From Verrucomicrobiia bacterium (GTDB taxonomy: Bacteria; Verrucomicrobiota; Verrucomicrobiia; Opitutales; Opitutaceae), in NCBI GenBank assembly GCA_030424825.1, contig JAUHWE010000098.1:1-10985 (forward strand): DNA of 10,985 nucleotides. The letters run 5' to 3'. Below, piece after piece: positions 1-6,376 of this stretch. The notes under the pieces were generated by a model, which was not told where the DNA came from, did not search any database, and saw only the letters and a list, made by a program, of their open reading frames with translations. Each line of letters opens with the position of its first letter. Position 1 is the first letter of the stretch. A program made the translations under genes and the position numbers.

Positions 1-558
1 CTCGGATTACTGGTAAGCGGAATTCTGGCTGAGTTTCCACTGAACGCGTTGTATACCCTAGACCGGATGAGCCAGCGGCGAGAAAAGGGCAAACAGGCCG
101 GGGCCATGGCCAGCTTTCAGCCCGATGACCCAGCGGACCTCAAAGTCCTGAAAGATCAACTACAGCTCGATCAACCCCGAGGCGGGGCCGACATCGTGCT
201 GGAACTGACCGGTGTGCCGGAAGCGTTGAATTTGGCGTTGGAGCTGTGCGGGTTTTCGGGCCGCATTGTGGTCGGCAGTTGGTATGGAAGCAAGACCGCC
301 GCGATTAGTTTAGGGGAGCACTTTCATCGCAATCGTATCGCTATTGTCAGCAGTCAGGTCAGCACGATCGCCCCCGAGCTGAGAGGCCGCTGGAACAAGG
401 AGCGACGCTTCGCTGTGGCCTGGGACAGGATAAAAAAGCTTCATCCCGAACAGTTCATCAGTCATTGCCTGCCTCTATCCGAAGCCGCTGAAGCCTACCG
501 TCTACTGGACGGTTCATCGGAAGACACCCTGCAAATCGTTTTTAACTATCAGGATTGA
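1..558 (+). CDS. Zinc-type (MDR) alcohol dehydrogenase family protein, 5'-truncated by window edge
   Basis: The frame is open from base 1 and ends at TGA 556-558, giving 185 residues of the C-terminal part. The gene therefore starts upstream of the window, and the TTG at 49 is not a credible start. The visible part is the nucleotide-binding half of a medium-chain dehydrogenase/reductase: the end of the first Rossmann helix (LLVSGIL, residues 3-9), a beta strand ending in an acidic residue (YTLDR, Asp21, which usually favours NAD over NADP), the ADIVLELTG strand, the GRIVVGSWYG strand and the FHRNRI segment typical of the family. The catalytic zinc ligands would lie in the missing N-terminal part. 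The pterin-synthase homologue starts 37 bp downstream on the same strand, so the two are probably co-transcribed. The family assignment is good; the substrate is unknown. Confidence 0.82.
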   Translation, partial: LGLLVSGILAEFPLNALYTLDRMSQRREKGKQAGAMASFQPDDPADLKVLKDQLQLDQPRGGADIVLELTGVPEALNLALELCGFSGRIVVGSWYGSKTAAISLGEHFHRNRIAIVSSQVSTIAPELRGRWNKERRFAVAWDRIKKLHPEQFISHCLPLSEAAEAYRLLDGSSEDTLQIVFNYQD

Positions 559-595
559 ATCGACCAAACCGATCCGGAATCAGACAAAATTAGCC

Positions 596-982
596 ATGTA
601 CTCCCTCGCAGTAAAAAAGGATTTCATTGCCCGACACTTTTTAATCGGCGGTGACTGGGGCTCGGAAAACGATCCCCATTCCCACCACTACGTCTTACAA
701 GTTCAACTGGAAGCAGCTGAGCTCGATCAGCATGGCTACCTAGTGGACATCGTTAAAATTGAAGAGGAGATGCAGGTTGTCATCGACTACTTCGGCGAGA
801 GCCTGCTCAACGAGCTGCCCGAATTCGAAGGGATCAATCCCAGCATCGAGCATTTCAGCCGTATCCTTTGCACCAGGTTATTGGATACAATCACCCCCCC
901 AGGCAAGGGACGCTTCTCGGTGCGATTATGGGAGAACGAGTCCTGCTGGGCATCTTATTCAATCGACTTTGGCGGCAATTGA
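596..982 (+). CDS. 6-pyruvoyl/6-carboxytetrahydropterin synthase family protein with Cys-to-Glu at the catalytic position
   Basis: This 128-residue protein has the length and layout of the PTPS/QueD family (T-fold enzymes acting on dihydroneopterin triphosphate). Candidate zinc ligands are His14, in the ARHF segment, and His28 and His30, in PHSHHY, which stands where QueD has HGH. The catalytic Cys of QueD lies four residues before the first His of HGH; here that position is Glu24 (sequence ENDPHSH). Asp51, the NPSIE segment (residues 81-85) and Glu113 near the C-terminus match conserved family positions. PTPS-III enzymes, which make 6-hydroxymethyl-dihydropterin in place of the FolB step, also use Glu near this site, so a PTPS-III-like or other altered reaction is possible. 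Start ATG 596 has no clear Shine-Dalgarno sequence. The 3' end overlaps the convergent membrane-protein gene by 24 bp. Family is confident; the exact reaction is not. Confidence 0.85.
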   Translation: MYSLAVKKDFIARHFLIGGDWGSENDPHSHHYVLQVQLEAAELDQHGYLVDIVKIEEEMQVVIDYFGESLLNELPEFEGINPSIEHFSRILCTRLLDTITPPGKGRFSVRLWENESCWASYSIDFGGN

Positions 983-1933
983 CATCCCCGGCAACGTTAG
1001 AGCCCCGACTGACAACACGAGGACATCTCGCAAACGCATCAACGCGATCAGACCCGTCGCGGCAGGCAGCGGTAGGCCCAAAGCAGAAAATGCCCAGAAC
1101 AATCCCGCCTCGACACTACCGACGCCACCGGGCAACGGTAGCAGAAAGGCGAGTCGCATCACGGTGAAAAGAAATACAAACGTGGTCAGATCGAATTCCA
1201 AATCGACGAAGCACAGCAACAGCCAGAACTCCGCGATCATGCCCGCCCAGCCAAGCAATGACAGCCCCAGTGCCAGACTCAAAGCCAGACGATTCTCCCT
1301 GACGATCGATTGAAGGGACTCGTGCAATTGAGTCCAATGAGTGGGGAGCTGACCCAGACGCGGATGCTTCTGCCAAGGTCGCGTAAGGCCTTCGATCCAA
1401 GCACGAATGCGTTGCGGCTGCCGCAGCAGGAACCAGGCGAAAAGCGCCAGCGTTACCACAAGCCCGGAGAGAATGAGGGCAATGGTTTGCCAATCAACAA
1501 GGCTCGTCCCAGCGGAAGCTGCCAACGCCAAAACCGCGAGCAGGAGCACCGCAAAATTGATCCAGAGCTCATAAAAACGATCCAGTCCCACTGCGAGAAG
1601 GGCTGCGTGTCCCGACAGACCACAGCGTTTCCACAACCAATGAACCTGCAGCGGTTCGCCCCCGAATTGAGGGCCTGGCGTCACGAAACTGATCACTTGT
1701 CCGGCCTGACGAACCCGCAGCAGCTGGAAAAAGCGAACCGCTACGCCCATGGCCCGAGTCAATACCTGCCAGCGACCCGTAAGCAGGGCGATCACCAACA
1801 GATTCAGACAAACCCACAACAGCCACTGCGCCAGACTCAGTTGGGCAACGGACTGCACCACCCCTTCCATTGGCAGCTGGGCCAGTATCCACGCCGCCAA
1901 TCCAAAGGCCGCAATCCACAATAGTCTGATCAT
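959..1933 (-). CDS. Flippase-like membrane protein (lysylphosphatidylglycerol synthase TM / UPF0104 family)
   Basis: This is a 324-residue integral membrane protein with about eight hydrophobic segments (approximately 1-19, 37-52, 110-139, 150-170, 217-247, 252-266, 273-287, 303-318). Two signatures fit the LPG_synthase_TM/UPF0104 family: TPGPQFGGEPLQ (residues 85-96) followed by an LDRFYELW segment, and LPLPGGVGSVEAG (265-277). Members include the membrane part of MprF and many stand-alone proteins assumed to move lipid-linked substrates; the cargo here is unknown. I chose ATG 1933 over the longer open frame to 2029 because a good Shine-Dalgarno sequence (GGGAG, six bases before the ATG) precedes it and the protein then starts at its first membrane helix. 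It is convergent with the pterin-synthase homologue. In related genomes such proteins may sit near dehydrogenase/PTPS pairs, but that is recollection, not shown here. Confidence 0.85.
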   Translation of the reverse strand: MIRLLWIAAFGLAAWILAQLPMEGVVQSVAQLSLAQWLLWVCLNLLVIALLTGRWQVLTRAMGVAVRFFQLLRVRQAGQVISFVTPGPQFGGEPLQVHWLWKRCGLSGHAALLAVGLDRFYELWINFAVLLLAVLALAASAGTSLVDWQTIALILSGLVVTLALFAWFLLRQPQRIRAWIEGLTRPWQKHPRLGQLPTHWTQLHESLQSIVRENRLALSLALGLSLLGWAGMIAEFWLLLCFVDLEFDLTTFVFLFTVMRLAFLLPLPGGVGSVEAGLFWAFSALGLPLPAATGLIALMRLRDVLVLSVGALTLPGMSIAAKVD

Positions 1934-1984
1934 TTTAATCTCCCACCACCTAATCCACGAATCGGATCGGAACAATCGAATTAT

Positions 1985-2023
1985 ATTCAACCCGCAGAAT
2001 CGGAAAGCGGTTCGGGGTTGAAT
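1985..2023. terminator. Inverted repeat between hydrolase and flippase-like genes (candidate minus-strand terminator)
   Basis: ATTCAACCC (1985-1993) is perfectly complementary to GGGTTGAAT (2015-2023), a 9-bp stem around a 21-base loop. Read on the minus strand it lies about 48 bp after the hydrolase stop and is followed by AT-rich sequence, but there is no proper T run. A smaller hairpin (CCGAG 2029-2033 with CTCGG 2042-2046) lies next to it. It could end hydrolase transcription or act in the leader of the flippase-like gene. The symmetry is certain; the role is a guess. Confidence 0.35.
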
Positions 2024-2070
2024 CGGCACCGAGTTCGTTGCCTCGGATAGCTTAGCCCCCTACGGGTTGA

Positions 2071-3285
2071 TTAGCGGCGCGATCGAAGAAGATACTCTGA
2101 ACTCGTCATCAACCCACGATCATCCGATGCCGCAAAGTAGCACGCAACCGTCGCAGCTGGAATCTTTACGAGCAACGTTTTCCCTGCAACTCGCGCGGGA
2201 ATGGATTCCCATTTTCGTTCCGGCCACAATCCTGTATCCAAAGTATAGTAGAATTTTGCCTCTGATAGTCCCGCTGCGGATTCATAGTCGACCGAGACCT
2301 GACCGCCTTTTTCTTGGATAGCACCAAATTGAACAAGCGGCGCGCTCTGCTTCACAACGCTATCGGCGAAAGCGTAAATCTCTTCCGGCTCCCATCCGGG
2401 TCCATGTCCATGCCGCATTCGTAATTCGTAACGCAACGTCGCCGGACCCTGAACCGCTCGCGACGATAGCTGCGTTGAGGGCATCGGGAAGTGTTTATCG
2501 TTGGTCCCATTAACCCAAAGCGTTGGGATCTTCACGTTATCGAAATACGCAGACCCGTCGAAAAACTGATTTACCACTTCCGTATAGCGGCCCGGCTTGA
2601 TGGCAAGGCCTTGATTCCCATCCGAGTCCGGCAGAAAGCCACACCCATAGACCGGTATGGCAAATTGATAGCGGTCATCCACGCCCATGATCGTGCTCGT
2701 AAGTGTCCCACCCCAGCTGATACCTGTTATTCCAATCTTGTCCGGATTGACTTCGGGAAAGGACCGAATGAGCGAGTGGGCCAGGATCACTTGCGCGACC
2801 GCATGATAGTACCACTGCTTCCCAATCGGATCGTCGTAGTTCTGAAAGATCCCCAGCCGATGCAGTCCAGGATGCTCCGTCGGAATGCGAGGGCTACGCC
2901 GGTCCTCTGTTTCTCGAATCGGATAGTGTCCTTCCAAGTCCATGCTGATCGCTGCATAACCGCGGTCGTTCCATTTCTTAACCCATTCATCAAACGCGGT
3001 TCCTCCGCCTCCATGAACACAGACAACTGCGGGCCAACCACCCTCCGGCGAAATTCCTGTCGGCGTCCCAAAATAGGCGAATACCTGAACTCGCCTACCC
3101 TCCACTGGAATCGCGTCGTACAAGAGGCTCTTCACTCCCGGCTTTGCGGCTATGACCGTTTCTTCCCAAGCCGGCGCTTGGTAGAGATTCTCTAGATCCC
3201 ACGGACTCGCGGCAGCAATCCAGACGTGGACGCTAACCAAGAGGATAACCAGAAGCTTGCGAGCTATTGTGTGCAAAGGGGGCAT
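2071..3285 (-). CDS. Secreted alpha/beta hydrolase (acetylxylan esterase / dienelactone hydrolase-like)
   Basis: The protein has 404 residues counted from ATG 3285, where a clean signal peptide begins (charged HTIARK, hydrophobic LLVILLVSVHVWIAA, cleavage near AAAS at 24-27). An in-frame ATG at 3351 would add 22 residues, bury the signal peptide and use a start lying inside a direct repeat, so I reject it; the Shine-Dalgarno at 3285 is weak. The fold signatures are an oxyanion segment HGGGG (91-95), nucleophile elbow GISWGG (188-193, Ser190), the acid at NGTND (Asp263) and His292 or His294 in MRHGHG. Residues about 315-404 form a beta-rich C-terminal domain, as in other secreted hydrolases of this type. 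It probably acts outside the cytoplasm on an ester, perhaps of a polysaccharide; the substrate is not shown. The flippase-like gene follows 137 bp downstream on the same strand. Confidence 0.87.
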   Translation of the reverse strand: MPPLHTIARKLLVILLVSVHVWIAAASPWDLENLYQAPAWEETVIAAKPGVKSLLYDAIPVEGRRVQVFAYFGTPTGISPEGGWPAVVCVHGGGGTAFDEWVKKWNDRGYAAISMDLEGHYPIRETEDRRSPRIPTEHPGLHRLGIFQNYDDPIGKQWYYHAVAQVILAHSLIRSFPEVNPDKIGITGISWGGTLTSTIMGVDDRYQFAIPVYGCGFLPDSDGNQGLAIKPGRYTEVVNQFFDGSAYFDNVKIPTLWVNGTNDKHFPMPSTQLSSRAVQGPATLRYELRMRHGHGPGWEPEEIYAFADSVVKQSAPLVQFGAIQEKGGQVSVDYESAAGLSEAKFYYTLDTGLWPERKWESIPARVAGKTLLVKIPAATVACYFAASDDRGLMTSSEYLLRSRR

Positions 3286-3347
3286 TTCGTCTCGAAGAAG
3301 TATCAGTATCTTAGATCGAACACGATGACCGAACGCAATGGCTTTGA

Positions 3348-3378
3348 CCATCCCCTAAATACGGGACCCCATCCCCTA
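3348..3378. promoter_or_regulatory. 21-bp-spaced direct repeat upstream of the hydrolase (operator-like)
   Basis: CCATCCCCTA occurs at 3348-3357 and again at 3369-3378, an exact 10-bp direct repeat with a period of 21 bp, about two helical turns. It lies 63-93 bp upstream of the chosen hydrolase start. Spacing by whole turns would put two protein-binding sites on the same DNA face, as expected for an activator or repressor. No regulator is visible in the window. Confidence 0.3.
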
Positions 3379-3394
3379 GATCCACATTTGTCAG

Positions 3395-3446
3395 TCGAAC
3401 GAAAGGTAGGTCGAGGACCTCCGGGCCCGCCGCGTAAGCAGTTCGA
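3395..3446. repeat. Small palindromic segment, type C
   Basis: TCGAAC (3395-3400) and GTTCGA (3441-3446) are inverted and frame a perfect inner hairpin, AGGTC-GAG-GACCT (3408-3420), and a CCGGGCCCG-type GC palindrome. On the minus strand it contains GGCCCGGAGGTCCTCGACC, which matches 16 of 19 bases of the plus-strand stretch around 4784-4802. It therefore looks like a relative of the palindrome at 4770-4801. The two copies differ in length, so the assignment is tentative. Confidence 0.4.
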
Positions 3447-3539
3447 GCAAAATTTATCGAAACCCCAATTGCATTCCCTCCATCAAACCACACAATAATC
3501 AACCATCTCCCATAGACTGTCCAATCAGTCGAATATTTT

Positions 3540-3617
3540 GTAGGGGCGTCGCTTGCGGCGACCGCGGATGGCAACGTTTTATTTTTCCTCTGCGGTCGCC
3601 GCAAGCGGCGCCCCTAC
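3540..3617. repeat. REP-type palindromic doublet, subfamily A copy 1
   Basis: This 78-bp element starts with GTAGGGGCG and ends with the inverse CCCCTAC. The two 29-base arms are complementary except for two positions, both of which would be G-U pairs in RNA, and they enclose a loop of about 20 bases. Each arm carries its own GTAG foot followed by a GC-rich stem around a TTGC-type loop, the layout of REP units mobilised by REP-associated tyrosine transposases (RAYT). The same 78-bp element recurs at 6377-6454. It ends 62 bp before the RraA-like start codon. Confidence 0.88.
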
Positions 3618-3679
3618 ATTAGAAACAAATATTATCCGAATTATTGGACAATCTCCTAACTCCCAACAGCGAAATCCCA

Positions 3680-4624
3680 ATGAACCTAAATCGTCTCTCC
3701 GCTCTCCTAGTCGTATTGATCAGCTCTCTGATCCTTTCCCATTCCGCACTCTCTATGCCTCTTAAAATGAGCAAAGAGGATTTGGTTCGCTACACTTCCG
3801 AGTGGAAAGGCGAACGCTTTCCAGACGGACGACCCAAGGTTCCCGACGACATCATCGAGAGAATGAAGTTAGTCAACATCGAGGAAGCATGGGGAGTCCT
3901 GCGAAACGAAGGTTATGAATACCAGTACGAACGTGGGTGGAAAATGGTTCATCCCGGTAAAACGCTATGCGGAAGAGCGCTTACTGTCACCTATATGCCA
4001 CTACGAAAAGCGGCTAACGTCGTTACCAACGAAATCGGCAAAGAGGAAGGGCGCATCGGCAACCAGGTATCCTGGCCGATTGACATGCTTAACCAAGGGG
4101 ACATTTACGTCGCAGATGTATACAACCGGGAAATCGGCGGCCCCATCATAGGAGGCAATCTTGCTAGCTCCATCTACGCGAAAACGGGCAATGGAGTTCT
4201 TGTCAACGGTGAGGTTCGAGACTTAGAGCAACTGGAGTCAATTGAAGGTTTCAATGCATTCGTCCGCAATTGGAATCCCGGTTACTACTGGGCCTCCATG
4301 ATCATGGGTATCAACATTCCCACCAACATTGGGAACGTGGCCGTGTTTCCAGGCGATGTCATTCTAGGCAAACGGGAAGGAGTTGTAGTGATTCCCCCAC
4401 ACCTTGCCGAAAAAGTGGTCGAACGGGCCGAATTCATTCGGCTCAAGGATGCCTTTGGGTTCGAGAGGCTCAAGTCTGGTGTCTATACTCCCGGCCAAAT
4501 CGATACGGGTGACTGGAGTGACGAAATCGAAAAGGATTTTACTCAATGGATGCGTAGCAACATAGACAATCTTGATGTACCTAAAGCGCAAATACAAAAA
4601 ATCCTAGAGGAGAGAACGTTATAG
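3680..4624 (+). CDS. Exported RraA-like family protein with altered acidic motif
   Basis: The protein has 314 residues from ATG 3680; the open frame extends 12 codons upstream but the signal peptide (NLNR, then LSALLVVLISSLILSHSALS) starts here. There is no clear Shine-Dalgarno. The RraA/HMG-aldolase fold is recognised from GGNLASS (158-164), GVLVNGEVRD (172-181) and VFPGDVILG...GVVVIPP (222-240). Class II pyruvate aldolases of this family carry an acidic residue 21 positions before the Arg of the R-D pair; here R180-D181 is present but position 159 is Gly and 160 is Asn. Characterised members are cytoplasmic aldolases, oxaloacetate decarboxylases or RNase E regulators, so export is unusual. 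The catalysed reaction, if any, is unknown. It carries extra N-terminal (30-90) and C-terminal (260-314) sequence relative to short RraA proteins. Older automatic annotation would call it a demethylmenaquinone methyltransferase, which is misleading. Confidence 0.83.
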   Translation: MNLNRLSALLVVLISSLILSHSALSMPLKMSKEDLVRYTSEWKGERFPDGRPKVPDDIIERMKLVNIEEAWGVLRNEGYEYQYERGWKMVHPGKTLCGRALTVTYMPLRKAANVVTNEIGKEEGRIGNQVSWPIDMLNQGDIYVADVYNREIGGPIIGGNLASSIYAKTGNGVLVNGEVRDLEQLESIEGFNAFVRNWNPGYYWASMIMGINIPTNIGNVAVFPGDVILGKREGVVVIPPHLAEKVVERAEFIRLKDAFGFERLKSGVYTPGQIDTGDWSDEIEKDFTQWMRSNIDNLDVPKAQIQKILEERTL

Positions 4625-4665
4625 AGCTATTTATGCAAAGACCGTCACTCCGCAATTCGTTTCTC

Positions 4666-4744
4666 GTAGGGCTGGCGCTTGCGCCTCGCCGCGTCGTTTC
4701 AGAAATTTGTTACTACTGCGGCACAGCGCAAGCGCTGGCCCTAC
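4666..4744. repeat. REP-type palindromic doublet, subfamily B copy 1
   Basis: This 79-bp element begins GTAGGGCTGG and ends CTGGCCCTAC. Left unit 4666-4692 and right unit 4718-4744 are inverted copies. Each has a GTAG foot, a short stem around GCGCTTGCGC and a trailing GCCGC. The stem pair at unit positions 9 and 20 is G-C in the left unit and A-T in the right unit. It begins 41 bp after the RraA-like stop and precedes the lipoprotein gene. Confidence 0.85.
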
Positions 4745-4750
4745 TTCGCC

Positions 4751-4819
4751 AGAACTGCGGTCGCCGCCATTCGACAGGCTCATGGCCCTGAGGTTCTCGA
4801 ACGGGCAAGCGACGCCCCG
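4751..4819. repeat. Disrupted subfamily-A REP arm with a nested palindrome
   Basis: Bases 4751-4768 (containing CTGCGGTCGCCGCC) match the inner part of an A-type right arm, and 4803-4817 (GGGCAAGCGACGCCCC) match its outer part. In intact copies these two parts are contiguous. Between them lies a 32-bp palindrome (4770-4801) that begins TTCGACAGGCTCA and ends TGAGGTTCTCGAA. The simplest reading is that a second palindromic element inserted into an older REP arm. The left partner of this A unit is missing. Confidence 0.6.
4770..4801. repeat. Nested 32-bp palindrome, type C
   Basis: TTCGA/TCGAA at the ends and CTCA/TGAG inside form an imperfect hairpin with a GGCC-containing loop. Palindromes of the form TTCGACAGGCTCA...CTGAG..TCGAA are familiar as short dispersed repeats in many bacterial genomes. 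It sits inside the disrupted REP arm, and part of it resembles the minus strand of 3408-3428. Confidence 0.6.
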
Positions 4820-4858
4820 ACATTTCGAGACCCTCCCTATAAAATTTCCAAAATACTC

Positions 4859-6328
4859 ATGAACAAAGCAAAGCCTCCTTCCGCTTACCTACTCTTCTTC
4901 CTTGGCTTCCTCACTGTCTCTTGCACCCCTCAAACCAATGAGCCCGGCTCTGGCGAAAATCTGCCCGTGGCTTCACGCTTGACCGAGGCCACGTCCTCAG
5001 ACGGTCAATACATCTCCTGGAAGGAACATCTCATCGACACGGCCGAAACCAACAATATTAATCTAAGCGGGAGCGACGGCGTACAAGTAGCAGACCTGGA
5101 CCGGGACGGCTATCCGGATGTCATTTCCGTCCACGAGTCCGATGTCGAATACGACGGGGTCGGCGATGGACACATTCGCTTGGCATTTGGCTCCGCCGAT
5201 CCGGACGAATGGGAGCTCGTCACGTTAGCGCAGGGACCCGAAGCGGGCGCGGCAGAAGATACCTCCATCGCCGATGTCAACGGTGACGGCTGGCCCGATA
5301 TTATTGCTGCCTGCGAGATTGAACATCTCATCTATTTTCAGAATCCGGGAAAAGACATTCGTACTAGCAAATGGGAACGAATCATTCCAAATATCACAGC
5401 GAACCGGGGCTCATTTATTCGAGTCTTCTTCGCTGATTTCAATGGCGATGGAAAGCCGGAATTAACCGCACCCAACAAAGGTAAACAGTTGCCCGGATTG
5501 CGCACCAATACACTGTCGCCCATTTCATGGTTCGAAATCACCGGAGATCCCTTAGAACAGGATAGCTGGAAGGAGCACGAACTCACCCAAGTGGATATTC
5601 CCGAAAACGCGAGACCGGTCGATCTCGATGGTGACGGAGATCTCGACATACTTGGGGGCTCACGCGGCGAGGAACGGATTGTCTGGTTCGAGAATCTGGG
5701 TACGGATCCCATCTCCTTTCGGGAACACCGAATCAATGCGGTGGAGGGAGGGGAACCGTATCCGATCACTGGAGTCAATTTGGATTTCCATGACTTCAAC
5801 AAAGACGGCCGACTCGACATAGTTGTCTACCACAGTCCCTACAAGAGGCGTTTCGGCTGGCTAGAACAACCTGACGACTTCCGGAAACCCTGGAATCTTC
5901 ACCCCATTGGAGCCAAGGATCCGGACAACGGGATCGGAATCGTGGTCGCCGATATCAACTCCGACGGTCATATGGATGTTATGGCAGGCACCTACAGCGG
6001 TTCTCCCCGTGACCACGATGGGAAAGACAAGACCGTTAACGATCAGCTGGGTCGACTCGCCTGGTTCGAGAATCCGGGTGAGCCAACCGGCAACTGGATT
6101 CGCCACGACATCTCCCGTCGCATCCGCGGCATGTTCGACCAGTTCGTACCCATCGACCTCGACAAGGATGGCGACCTCGATTTCGTATCCACCCGTGGTA
6201 ACAGCCACCCCTACGACGGCGTCTTCTGGCTTGAGCAGGTTCGTACCGAAAAGCCCGTCCATCGTTTCACCCTCGCCCGCAAGAGAGACAGCCGCGAAGT
6301 GGGACTGCCGGATGGGCAACGTGAATAG
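4859..6328 (+). CDS. Seven-repeat FG-GAP/VCBS lipoprotein, predicted beta-propeller
   Basis: The protein has 489 residues from ATG 4859. The open frame reaches back to 4679, but those 60 codons are translated REP palindromes, and a lipoprotein signal begins at 4859 (K residues, hydrophobic YLLFFLGF, then LTVSC with Cys22 as the likely lipidated residue). Seven calcium-binding loops of the form DxDxDGxxD start at Asp79, 139, 193, 255, 312, 365 and 433. Aromatic blade-end motifs follow them (for example IVWFEN, LAWFEN, VFWLEQ). Seven such units fit one seven-bladed propeller of the FG-GAP/VCBS type. Family members bind calcium and often carbohydrate or protein partners; some resemble the propeller of aldos-2-ulose dehydratase. 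No enzyme active site is evident. There is no Shine-Dalgarno; a TATAAA lies at 4838-4843. It is probably surface or periplasmic. Confidence 0.86.
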   Translation: MNKAKPPSAYLLFFLGFLTVSCTPQTNEPGSGENLPVASRLTEATSSDGQYISWKEHLIDTAETNNINLSGSDGVQVADLDRDGYPDVISVHESDVEYDGVGDGHIRLAFGSADPDEWELVTLAQGPEAGAAEDTSIADVNGDGWPDIIAACEIEHLIYFQNPGKDIRTSKWERIIPNITANRGSFIRVFFADFNGDGKPELTAPNKGKQLPGLRTNTLSPISWFEITGDPLEQDSWKEHELTQVDIPENARPVDLDGDGDLDILGGSRGEERIVWFENLGTDPISFREHRINAVEGGEPYPITGVNLDFHDFNKDGRLDIVVYHSPYKRRFGWLEQPDDFRKPWNLHPIGAKDPDNGIGIVVADINSDGHMDVMAGTYSGSPRDHDGKDKTVNDQLGRLAWFENPGEPTGNWIRHDISRRIRGMFDQFVPIDLDKDGDLDFVSTRGNSHPYDGVFWLEQVRTEKPVHRFTLARKRDSREVGLPDGQRE

Positions 6329-6376
6329 AGAATGAATACTCGCCAATTCGAAATATATTGGATTTAGTCGAAACAT

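Larger units (their letters stand above)
3286..3679. other. Divergent intergenic region between the hydrolase and the RraA-like gene
   Basis: This 394-bp stretch holds no convincing gene. Reading from the left it contains a spaced direct repeat (3348-3378), a small palindromic segment (3395-3446) and a REP-type doublet (3540-3617) with symmetric outer flanks (3518-3525 and 3643-3650). Both flanking genes are transcribed outwards from here, so their promoters should lie inside it, but I could not pick out a convincing -35/-10 pair for either. Short open frames in the region are translations of the palindromes. Confidence 0.7.

Noticed and set aside
759..1924. Plus-strand open frames at 759-1313 and 1310-1924
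   Set aside because: They are antisense to the flippase-like gene, low in hydrophobic order, rich in Pro/Arg/Gln, and match no family.
1934..2029. Longer start for the flippase-like gene
   Set aside because: The added 32 residues lack membrane character, and ATG 1933 has a good Shine-Dalgarno sequence.
3286..3351. Longer start for the secreted hydrolase
   Set aside because: It would place 22 residues before the signal peptide, and its ATG lies within a direct repeat.
3311..3765. Short open frames over 3226-3765 on both strands
   Set aside because: They are translations of intergenic palindromes and contain the REP arms.
4666..4744. Rho-independent terminators at the REP stems
   Set aside because: The stems are long enough but no T run follows, and both arms are dispersed repeats, so a repeat annotation is safer.
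4679..4858. N-terminal extension of the FG-GAP lipoprotein frame (60 codons)
   Set aside because: It is a translation of the B-type REP doublet and the broken A arm; a lipoprotein signal begins cleanly at ATG 4859.
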